Source: Tanytarsus gracilentus
Lineage: Eukaryota; Arthropoda; Insecta; Diptera; Chironomidae
NCBI GenBank assembly: GCA_038502055.1
Contig: JAXRKN010000044.1
Span: 8,750,501 to 8,814,500, forward strand
DNA length: 64,000 nucleotides
Direction: 5' to 3'
This document shows positions 49,201-58,460 of the stretch, piece after piece; positions within the stretch are counted from its first letter, which is position 1, and each line of letters opens with the position of its first letter. A model generated the notes under the pieces. The model saw only the letters and a program-made list of their open reading frames with translations, did no database searches and was not told the DNA's origin. The position numbers were made by a program, and so were the translations under genes.

Positions 49201-52200
49201 AAGAAAATTATTTCTATTCACTAAAATTCAAACGCGTCATAAAGGAAAATTTTTTGAGGAGGAAATGTAAGAAGAAGAAATTAATTATTAAGGGGTGAAT
49301 TAACCATGAGGTGTTGAATGTCCATTTTATAAAATTTAAAATTTATTAAGAAAATCAAGCTCAACTTATTTTTAAAAAACTTTGGGTCAATCGAAATATT
49401 TCGAACCCTTTTTCAATCTTGTCAATACTTCATAAAATTTTCACTAACTAAAGTACAAAAATGACACGCTTTAAGCGTTTTTAATAGCCTCATACAAATA
49501 ATTTCGAGTCTCTCGCTTTTTCACCACACGAAGTCATTTTTAGTGAAGGACTCACAGTGTGTGGTCGCTCTCACTCTCTGTCTATCAATCGCGGTTTATG
49601 ATTATCGTTTTCGTGCATATTTAACATAAAACTTTCGAGAGAAAATTTAAGCTTTTTGCCGTGTCCAATAGACTACATTTAATGATAATTGCTTGGTGAA
49701 AATTGTGTACTGATATTTCCTTTGAAAATTTCTTCAAGTCATATGATCGCCATTACTGAGTTCTCTTTCGGTCAATTAACGGTGAATTTGCGAATAGCGA
49801 GTGAAAAACAGAAAGGACGATGAGAGAAAAGTATTCAAGTGAGCGTGCTCGAGTCCGAGAGAAAGAATGTTCGTGTTTGAACAATAGAAAAGGAGTAAAA
49901 TGTAACAGCCGAGAGTGAAAATGCTGAGGGTGATTAACGCGCATTTTTAAATTAATTTAAATTTAAAGTTTTAAGATCAGAATCTAAAGTAATAAAAAAC
50001 TTATTAAATTTTTATCAGCAACATCATGCTAGAAAATTAATATCAAAAAATAAAAATAATTCATGGACATTTCGTTAACAAGCTTTCTCACACCCCTCAA
50101 AAAAATCGGCTAATAAACCCTCGCGAGTGGACATTACGATAAATTTCTCCCTTCGCATTCATTCAGTTTCTAACCAGGACATTAAGCGTTGTGCATGTAT
50201 ATATCAAGCGGGAAAATGAGTCAAATATAGGCCATTCAATAATCATAAAAAAGGAACTGACCACACTAACTGATCTCATTTCCTCGCTGAATTAGTGCGT
50301 TTAAAATTATTTTCAAGTGAAGTGATATATTGAAATATTTAGGAGAGCATGCATATAATGCCATCGTCGTGCTTTCGAAAAGCCCTCCAGAGTCCCGCCA
50401 AACAAAATGAAAATAGTGTAAAAGTTAAACCGACACAATGTGACGGATTAATTGAGAAATTTATCATCGATAATCCTTTAATATTTCGCATTTGCTGTTT
50501 TTGCATTGCACGTAGTCGAAAGCGTGTCGATGCGACCGAAAAAACTAATGGACATGCTAATCAAATTCAACGCAATTCCGATGACATCGTCCTAACAATT
50601 GAACAAATTGAACTTACTAACTCGTCCACGATAACCTTAAACAGCTCCGATGAAAAGTGAGTTTCTTTTACTTTCTTATAAAGTTTACTGATCTAGCGAA
50701 ATAGATGACCTCTAAATTGAAGACTTTCGTGCTTGATGAAAAATTGTTTTCTTCTTGATTTCGTTCGCAATCGTGGACTGAGTACATAAAAAATCTAGCG
50801 AACGATAAAGGTGTATAATTACTGCCCTGAGCTATGTACAAGAGAGTCACAACAAAATGGTGATAAAATATTTGAGCGTAGTCGTTTAGTGTGGCGGTGT
50901 CTGGGGCAGTTTGTCGAATTTACATTTTACAGTGAAACCTGGATAAAAAAAAATTATTCTTATAAGAAACACTGGAAATCTTCTTTAGGCTAAAGTGTGT
51001 AATTTAAAAAATCGCTGGTTGAATTTATGCTGCTTTCATTAGTTTAAATTTATTGGTCAATAAACCCCTAAAACAGTTCTCTCGACTTCTCTCCATTAGA
51101 TAATCAAATTTCTTCAAAATCGATTTTTATTTCAATTAAATATTCAAGCATTGGAAATTGTTTACAGTTTCGAGCATATAAAATGCGCTTTACATATTGA
51201 CTTTTCAAAATAATTTCCATCAATCTTAATTATTTTTCACCATCCTTTCGCTTATTGTATTTTCAGTGCAAAAGCCAGTGGAAATGAGTTAACAATTCAG
51301 CCTTTAACGCCGTCAATAGGCTTGGTTGAGAGCGCAAGCGATGATGGGTCGAGCGTGCAAAATAACCAGGAAGCGATGGTTATCAAGACACAGCCGTGCA
51401 GTGCAAAATCAAGAGAAATTAATAATCAAGAAATGGTTGAAAATTATGTTGACGATCAAACGAGAAGGACGACCAGCGGAACAATTCGTAAGACAAACAG
51501 TCACATTCTATCGGATCATGAAAACTCATGTTGCTCCACGCCGAGACACTCGTCCGCAAAGGAACCTACCTCAACGGAAATCGCGAGCGTTAAAAGTGAA
51601 ATTGCACAAATTCAATCGGCCATTCAGTCGGTGAAAAAGGAAATGGAAGAAATCCATAAACTTCAATCGGCAAATGCGACACCAATGCATCAAGTTCATG
51701 CCGATCGACCGCCTTCAGCGAATTCAAATAAAACTTTTATTTATGAGCAAGATGAAATTGATGGTGATGAAATTAAGGTTGAGGAACCTCGACAGATTGA
51801 GGTTACAGTTGAGCATGTGACTTCCAGAGCAGCTTCAGCTAAGTCAACCCTCGAAAATAAAAGTCCATTTAAACGAATCTCAACTCCAACACCCAACGAT
51901 GTCATTCAAGATGATCAATCGTCAGCTTCACCACTTGAACCTCAAGCGCACACTGAATTAGATACAGAAATTTCCGAAACAACGCACGATGAAGTCGATC
52001 GCAGTGACAACACATTGATTGATCCTTTAATATTAATTAGAACTGACTCGACTGTCACGATGAGCAAGGAAAATCCACTTCCGAGGGATGACATTGTTGA
52101 TACTGAAAGTGAATATCATGAAGAGACTCGGGAAGTGCCGGACATGTCCATATTAAAATCGCCACATAAAAATATCCATCGTCAACCGGTTCTCAAGAAA

Positions 52201-53049
52201 AGTCTCAAAACAACTCCAGTTAAAAATTCAATGCCGAACATCAGTCATCAACCAGCTGTCGTAAATCGAGCTCCGAAAGTCAACTCAATTTTTCCGCCAA
52301 ATCTTCGACGATTTGAACGACCCAGAGACGCAATCAATAATTGTCTCGATTCACTTGATAGTTCGAGCTGGGAAGACGTGATGGATGGCCTTAAAATATT
52401 CGTTAGGCTCATACGTCATCATCCCGAGTACGTTGAACCACATGTTCATCTTTTCACCTTGGGCGTTGCTAAGCAAGTGAAAAATTTACGCTCGCAAGTA
52501 TCTCGTGCCGCATGCTTAGGTGCTGGTGAATTTTTCATGACTCACGCAAAGGTCTTGGATGGTGATGCTGAAGAATTGGCTGCCGCACTTTTAAATCGCA
52601 CTGCCGACACGAATAAGTTTTTAAGACAAGACGCCACCAAAGGTGAGTTCCTTTAAATTCATTAAAAATCGTTAAATTAAAAAAAAATTCTTTTAGCACT
52701 CGAAATGATGTGTGACGCTCTCCATCCAAGTAAATCAATCATGATTCTCTGTTTTCGAGGTGCGACACATCAAAATGCTGCCGTACGATGCACAACTGCG
52801 AAGCTATTGAATGAAGTAGTTTTCCGGATTGGCTGTGATAAAGTTTTTAATTTGCATAAAGAAATTCGAGATCGTTTAATAATGGTCGGCGCGAATTTAC
52901 TGATGGAGGGCAGCCTCGAGACACGAAATCATACGAAAGAGATATTTAGACAACTTTCTATTCATTCGCACTATCAGAAACTTTTGCTAGATGTAATTCC
53001 AGCGAATATTTATAGAAATATTGAGAAGTCCTTAAAAAGTATTCGTTAA
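37293..53049 (+). CDS. TOGARAM1: Crescerin/TOGARAM-type TOG-domain microtubule regulator
   Basis: Ciliary microtubule-binding protein; TOG domains bind tubulin and control axoneme length. Eleven exons: 37293-37681, 37746-40131, 45393-45630, 45687-46284, 46497-46608, 47768-47834, 48193-48346, 48396-48526, 48602-48731, 51267-52642, 52697-53049. They join in frame to 1977 residues. A glutamine/histidine-rich N-terminus precedes the first TOG/HEAT array (from about residue 135, ELFEEFYERLFDPEWQVRQHALRVL). A long Ser/Pro-rich linker follows, then a second array (exons 3-4, DFRLRSKAICAIEDALRSSD). After another linker comes a C-terminal array (SSWEDVMDGLKIFVRLIRHHPE). Three TOG units are seen where vertebrate TOGARAM1 has four. 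Intron 2 (5.3 kb) hosts two minus-strand genes; intron 9 hosts an alternative first exon at 50349. The exact orthologue name is inferred from domain layout. Confidence 0.88.
40132..40946. other. TOGARAM intron 2, first part
   Basis: AT-rich intron sequence up to the 3' end of the first nested gene. It contains a short GAGAGAGAGAGAG run near 40302. Nothing else is recognised. Confidence 0.6.
40947..41831 (-). CDS. Secreted protein of unknown function, paralogue 1 (nested)
   Basis: Single-exon protein of 294 residues, with a signal peptide (MKLIGLFFITALFPLSHS) and no membrane segment. It shares a backbone with the next gene upstream: CIIRFLQIRGK, PHLCRILLPLI, DKTYGGLFDDIL, FCLLKYVVDNKFI, VNINPHQI and IECLVNKYREEG. 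About eight cysteines fall in shared positions, which suggests disulphides in a secreted all-helical protein. I do not recognise a named family with confidence, and no function is assigned. It lies antisense inside intron 2 of TOGARAM, tandem with its paralogue. Confidence 0.8.
   Translation of the reverse strand: MKLIGLFFITALFPLSHSDQKIQNIKFHENDLNHACIIRFLQIRGKIEEDLPTKPAPPHLCRILLPLIYANHSERLCVRLWETKSIKAECVNENLKKFDYVDLELKFEVYEKMKHLTKAEKTKKLCALKIMKRDALLKASDICKSDKTYGGLFDDILDIDSSLAAQIKDFCLLKYVVDNKFISFRYVNINPHQIETSRVQCRPIVSQCQDEAEESLLRAFKAREYSADAIECLVNKYREEGIFGWNVAKEFLSKIQINEFSRRNEDFRISKALSDFNRISSNCLYSFNWSLFIF
42287..43180 (-). CDS. Secreted protein of unknown function, paralogue 2 (nested)
   Basis: Single-exon protein of 297 residues with a signal peptide (MKEFIFVLIAVFQIVTS). 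It is the tandem paralogue of the gene at 40947-41831. Matching blocks are SCIIQYLKNKKKL, SKCRIVMPLIL, QNYGGLFDEILGI, YCFTKYAIENEFI, INFNPRRI and IQCIMDKYRSEKAF. Identity is roughly 30% by eye, so the duplication is old. The C-terminal tail is His/Asn-rich and differs from paralogue 1. A TATAAA lies about 48 bases upstream of the ATG (43228-43223 on the minus strand), so the gene has its own promoter inside the TOGARAM intron. Function unknown. Confidence 0.8.
   Translation of the reverse strand: MKEFIFVLIAVFQIVTSLSNLDEGNSCIIQYLKNKKKLSGDFPSPSQPDSSKCRIVMPLILKTFGNALRTRLAEKPDIKVDCVMSHFKNSSMMDFMLLREIIPISRDLENSEVTQRMRNSTKVLRKILITVAKKCDIDQNYGGLFDEILGIQNLSMPVLEHNYCFTKYAIENEFIEVKHINFNPRRIPTINLDCEEMIDKNQIMRERNLLEKLNRRNLSHEHIQCIMDKYRSEKAFSSNVALEVIDILNISYEEKRSNRERVAAQLEKFLASIFVCTKSLRDNHPHNARENVNFLQL
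43229..45392. other. TOGARAM intron 2, last part
   Basis: About 2.1 kb of AT-rich intron upstream of both nested genes. No exon, repeat or RNA gene was recognised. Confidence 0.55.
48732..51266. other. TOGARAM intron 9, containing an internal promoter
   Basis: A 2.5 kb intron. The only coding-like sequence in it is the alternative first exon at 50349-50656. An arthropod-type TCAGT lies near 50162, about 190 bases before that ATG, and could be the start site. No TATA box is clear. Confidence 0.4.
50349..50656 (+). CDS. TOGARAM1: Alternative first coding exon of a short TOGARAM isoform
   Basis: The ATG at 50349 is preceded directly by an in-frame TAG, opens 102 codons and ends at a strong donor (GAAAA then GTGAGT). 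It finishes in phase 2, exactly the phase of long-form exon 9, so it can splice to 51267-52642 and 52697-53049. The result would be a 678-residue protein with only the C-terminal TOG array. It cannot be a cassette exon from its nearby AG, because that frame stops at once. The new N-terminus has a cysteine-rich basic stretch (FRICCFCIARSRKR) that might be lipidated and membrane-bound; that is inference. Splice logic is good, but expression is unproven. Confidence 0.65.
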
Positions 53050-53877
53050 AGTTGTAGAAATTTTTTAATTGAATTTTAAGAAAATATTTTAATTTCTAGC
53101 GAACGTTTGAGGGGTTTTAGAAAGGTACGAAAATTTTATTTGTTGAGTTGTTTTTGTGAATTGCAAGTTGATGTTTGAAAAAAGATTTAAACCCTCAATT
53201 TTGAATTGAATTTTTTACCAAATCCTTTTTTGTTTTAAAAAAATTTATTGACCCCTAAAAAAATTATTCCTGTAAAATTTTAATAAAATTTCTAGAAATA
53301 AAGAAAAACTTTATTAAACATTTCAAACCTCCAATTGAACTTTTGAAGATTTTTTGCACCTATTGTGGTTGTTTTTTGATTGAGTTTGTGATTTTCTAAA
53401 AATAATTTACTATGTAGAGCTTGTGATGTGTTAAAAATAAGTAAGTATCAATCATGTGGATGGAAGATTTTCATCTCTATCAAAATTTTACAGCAAATGG
53501 TATTTGTCTTTACAATTTTTGGTCATTTGGCATGGAGGAGCTTTAACTACTCTCGATAGATCAGCTGAAATAAATTTAAGCAATTAAACAAAATTTATTT
53601 ATTTTTCAATAAAACTTAAAAAAGTTTACTATAAACCCGGATACTTTTCAATTTTTATTCCAGCTAAATATATTTCCAAGCACAATTTTTAACAATTTCA
53701 ATTTTTGTCACATTTTCGCACATTTCATGTGAAATATAGTTTTAAAAAAATCAATCAATAAATTAAACAATATAGTTAAAGCTGTTTAATATCGACTTGA
53801 GTGCGTAAAGTACATTTTTTTCACTACGTAAGCTGGAAGCTTTGATGATGATTTTAATTCAATCTAATTTATTCTCT
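53050..53877. other. Convergent 3' region between TOGARAM and the TLC gene
   Basis: AT-rich sequence that should hold both 3' untranslated regions. Several AATAAA and TTTATT words occur, and none can be singled out. No further gene was seen. Confidence 0.55.
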
Positions 53878-55153
53878 CTACTGTTCATATCTTACTCTCT
53901 TTGATTTAGATTTTTTAATTTGATACACTATATAGCTAAACATTTGCCACGCTAGGCCATACCCGACAATTAGTCCGAGAGTTACGAAGAATAAATCGTC
54001 GGCCGTGAAATTAAGCTCTGGCGTCGTCCACGAGAGGTAAGTGTAGTATGAGAACACAAATATTCGAAGATAGAAGAAGCATATTATGAAAATTCCTTCG
54101 ATAATCTTGAAAGTGAGACTATCTCTCATCCCGTGATACTTCAGATACCATCTTGTTTGAAGAAATGGATTTGTAAATTCCGTTAGACCAAGTGCGTACA
54201 AAATTATATATTGCTGCCTTGCTTTGAATGAATAGTATATTAATCCACTGCACGTCACGACGTGATGAAATTTGACGATGAAAGTCTCGTTGTGCACAAA
54301 ACACCAGATTATGTCAAAGGTAAAATATCCCATGCTGTGCGACAGCAAAAATTTGTATGGAATTGATTCAACTAAAAATACGTAAAATTTATTAAATTAA
54401 AGCGCCATCATTTGAGGAGAAAGTGAAGCATTTAAAACTGATAATAATGTCGATGATATCATGCAACGTGTGGTGATTAACTGGATAAATTTTTTAATTA
54501 ACTTATTTAAATTGTGTTTCATTTTCACTGTGGTTTTGTCATTTTCTCTTGAGTTCTATAAAACTCTCTCGCAACGAATAAACTTGATCAGTGATCACTA
54601 TGTACATGCCATGTGCTCTAAATTATCAATTCTCTTTCTACACTTTTTTTAAATAGGACAGTCATATATATATATCGTACGATTCTCCTCTTATCACTTT
54701 TCACTTTGTAAATGTGTTCAATATACGCGCTAAAAAAATAAACATTGCAAAAAATAAATGTCTTTGTATTACAAAAAAAAAAGATTTCGAATTAGAAACC
54801 ATTATGGAAATTTTAGAATAATTTCTAGTTAATGAGCACACAACTTGCTCGTCATCGTTACGCTAATTGATGAATCATCACTTTTGGCGCCTTAAATGCT
54901 TCTCATTAAATATCCACATACCTTCATAAAGATTAATTGCAGGAGCGCAAATGTAGTGCAAACAGCATATCGATGAAAAGAGTCCGTGGGCAAAAGTTAG
55001 CAATCGACAAATATATTCTGGCGGTTTATCGGCAATTTTCCTCCTCAAAGCTCGATATGTTATCGAATACATGAGAAAGAAGGTAATCATGGATGCAATT
55101 GTTGTCTTAACATTCCACGAGTCACTCAAGTCCATTTGAAAAATTTTCGTCAT
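53878..55153 (-). CDS. TLCD5: TLC domain-containing membrane protein, TLCD5/TMEM136-like
   Basis: Two exons, 55153-54922 and 54371-53878, join in frame to 241 residues, the usual size of the TLCD5 (TMEM136) group. Several hydrophobic segments are evident (for example IASMITFFLMYSI, FLLSHSMGYFTFDIIWCF and LGLIVGYGLAWQMFSYIVY), consistent with a multi-pass TLC domain. The conserved histidine pair region KFHHVVTCSG is present. TLC proteins act in membrane lipid sensing, synthesis or composition, and the precise role of TLCD5 is not established. The C-terminus is basic (KKSKSKRVRYEQ). The ATG at 55153 is the first in frame. The assignment to TLCD5 rather than another TLC subgroup is by length and general pattern. 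Confidence 0.78.
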
Positions 55154-56848
55154 TTTCACTTCTTATTTTGGTGGTGTTACGTTATTGTCGAGAAATAAAA
55201 TTCTTCTTCTTTAATTTATGTTGATATGCGAGTGCTTTTTGTGTTCATACGTGTTCTCAGTTGATTTTTTAATGACGATCTCTTTTGGAGAGAATTTTAA
55301 CTAAAGCACTGAAGAACGAAATCTAGATGTTAATTGAAAATTTTCACCAATTCTGCTAATCAAAGTTACCTTAAAAAGTCAACATGAAATTTTGCTTGCG
55401 TGAAAGTGGAACAAGTTGAATTTTAACTTGAATTTCTTTATATTTTCTCGTTAACTCCTTGCTCCTTTGATTAATCCAGATCCTTTTTTGATTTCTTCAC
55501 AACTTTTGAGCTCGTCTTTGTCACTTTTCCGTCATTTTCGTTGAAAAAAATAAAATCAACTGTTCGAGCTCTCTAAAAATCAATGATGTTTTTTTACTTC
55601 ACACACTAGCGTACCAGTGGCGTACGAAGAGGACTGATTTCGATTTCAAAATTAACGCCAACTGGTTTTGAAATACAATAATTTTAGAATTTAATTTAAT
55701 TGAATAAAAAAAATAAATTGACACCGAAATATTTTTTAAATGAATTTTTTTGTTTGACCTATGTGATGAACAGAAAAACTTTTTACACGCAAAAATAAAA
55801 ATACAAATCGAAACGAGAAAAATTTAGAATAGCTCGGGTGTAACTGTTATGTACAAAAAAATGAAAAATTTTCTTCTTTCCGTTTGAATGACTAAATGAT
55901 CATTACTTTCTCGCTAAATGATTTGTGCAAAAAAATCCAATTTGGTTGCTATGCTTAAAATGCTATTATAAAATAATTAGAGTTGAAAACGTTTGGTTAA
56001 AATTGTCAAATAATTAGGAATAATTATGCTTTGAAATCCAGGAAAATTCAAGTTAAAATTTAAAGAATTCACATTTATTTTCAGGAGAAAAAAATGTCTG
56101 TAACCTCATGCTGCATTTTCTCTTCACTTTCTCGCGACAAGTTCAGAAAAATAATCGATGATAATGATTCAAGGTCGCATATAACTGACCTACTATATTC
56201 ATATATGCTGTAAAGTCTTGTAAAAGTCAACGAACGCATATAAAAATCTTATTATAAACTTTTCGATTACTTTAAACTTTTATTTATTCAAAAATGCATT
56301 TTCTAGTTGTTGAAATGAACTTTTCTTTAAAAAACGCTAAGATTGAGGGGAAAAATATTTTCTCAACATGAAAAAATTGATTAAGTTGTACAAAAAAATT
56401 AAATTAATTCGCAAAAAAAAATAATTACTCTCCAATGTGCGCGCTTATCTTATAATCTTTGCAATCTTTTAAATCGACGCGATATTATTTGCTTAATTTT
56501 ATTTAGTTTATATTTAGTGTTTATGATCGGTATGTGTATGCACACGTGTGCAAAAAAAACATGATTATCGAACTTCATACCGAAAAAAATTAAGTTACAC
56601 ATGATTAGTCGCAGTTTGATATATTTTCAATGGGATTTGAATCTCTGAATAAATGTATTTAAAATTTTCCATATAAAAAATTAGGAATTAAGACTTTCAT
56701 TTACTTAAAATTGTTAATTGTTGATCATCATTGCAAGCAGTAGGCAGTTTAGCACATTTTGTCTTTATTTGGGTGGTTGGAAAGGCAAATGATAATTAGA
56801 ACTCAAATTCAAACATGCTGCAATCCACAATCCAGTCCCACGCCCAGT
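55154..56848. other. Intergenic and 3' end of capping protein beta
   Basis: AT-rich DNA without a recognised gene. The right end should contain the 3' untranslated exon of the capping protein gene, whose acceptor is at 56850-56851 on the minus strand. That exon's end is not clear. Confidence 0.5.
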
Positions 56849-56920
56849 CCTAAAAAAATGATAAATAATTAAGTTTATTAAGTTAATTTATTAAATAATT
56901 ACCTTGCAACCAATTATTCC

Positions 56921-58213
56921 TCACTCGGCCTTCGCATTTCTTCGCAAAAATGCATTGGCCAAATCTTGCTTCATTGCTGCTTTTTGCTTCTGATCGGCCA
57001 GCACCTCCACCGAACGAAGCCCATTGACGACATCTTTCGTCTTGCCAAAGTAGATTTCATTGAGGGTATTTCGAATTTTATTTTCCATATCCTCAATCAT
57101 TCGTCCAATGTTGGCAATATGAGGCGACGTCTCACTTACGGGATTATCTTGTTCAATCTACAAAAATAATAAAAGATTAGTTTGAATAGGTCATAAAATG
57201 ATCGATGATAACTCACTTGTCGGGTTAGACTTCCACCCAAATTCATCGTACCCGAAGCTTGTTTGTTTGTCTGAAGCCACAACATGGCCGTCGATGTTAG
57301 TTTATAGTGTGCAGTACGACCGGAGCTCTTCTCTTGAACTTCAACAACGTGAATCGAGTCCCAACAACCTTTAATCTTTTTATTGCCATCGCCAGCCTTC
57401 TTAATTAAAATAACACCAGCAAAGCCATGCTCCAAATCCCAAAGGTAGACAGACGACACACCACCCTCATAATACATTTCGCGGTACTGATCAAAGGCAT
57501 GATTCGCTTCAATCTCCAACTTCCGGAGTCTTTCGGATGGCATCGAGCCATCATCAATCGGTGGATCATAAGTGTTTGACCATGGCGATCGATAAGAATC
57601 ACCATCGCGATTGTAATCACATAGCAAGTAGTCTTTTCCCGTTTCACGATCCTTGGCAATTTTAAGCGGTTGATCAACAGATGTCAGTAAGTCCTCACAC
57701 AACGCTGGCGCCAGATCAATTAAATCAATCAGATTCTTCTCAATCTGCTGTGGTGGTAATCGACGCATTAGATCCAATGCACAGTCCATTTCAGCGTCAC
57801 TCTAAAATATAGATAAGTATTAAATTTTATTTAAGGGAATCCCTCCACAGCTGTGCACAGGAAGTTAAATAATTTTTAGCTGGATGTTTTAAAATAATTT
57901 CATGAATCAAGCTATTGTATTCTGAGGAGCATGAAAATTAAGTGCAATGTTATCCAGATAGGAAATTCCTAAAATTCTAACTGTATCTTTCAAAATTCGA
58001 TGACTCACAAAGACAATCGATAGAAAGTAAAAAAAATGCACGAACAAATTTCTGGATGTTGTAAAAATTAGACGAAATATTAATTGAGATAAAATGAAGG
58101 ATATTGTACAATATAACTGAGCTATTTAAAAATTGAATTGATAAGAAAATTAATGTTTCTGGGTGCGGTAATGAATTTCACACAAATTAACTTTTTTTCA
58201 CTTTACTCACCAT
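56921..58213 (-). CDS. cpb: F-actin-capping protein subunit beta
   Basis: Beta half of the CapZ heterodimer that caps barbed ends of actin filaments and also sits in dynactin. Three coding exons in transcript order, 58213-58211, 57801-57217 and 57157-56921, give 274 residues, the normal size. Exon 1 encodes only the initiator Met before GTGAGT, and exon 2 continues SDAEMDCALDLMRRLPPQQI, matching the family start. Other diagnostic blocks are YLLCDYNRDGDSYRSPWSN, GGVSSVYLWDLEHGFAGVIL, TMNLGGSLTRQ and KIRNTLNEIYFGKTKDVVNG. The protein ends FLRRNAKAE. Eighteen bases after the stop a donor (56902) allows a 3'-UTR intron joining an exon that begins at 56849. The close spacing should avoid nonsense-mediated decay. 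The SART3 stop is 247 bases upstream on the same strand. Confidence 0.96.
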
Positions 58214-58460
58214 CTTTTATCACAGAATTTATAAGCTGAGCAGACGAAGATGAGAATATAACAATATTTATGTAGTGCGAAACACAACGAAAGAATTTAA
58301 TTTATTTTTATTTATTGCGGCGATATATTTTTTTTGCGAATTTGTATGCGAGCGTTATTTTTGGTGCGAAACTTTCGCTCAATTTTTTAAAAAAATTTAG
58401 GCCGTTAAATAATTTTTTGACGATAATTGTTGGAAATTAATTAAACTTTATTCATTATTT

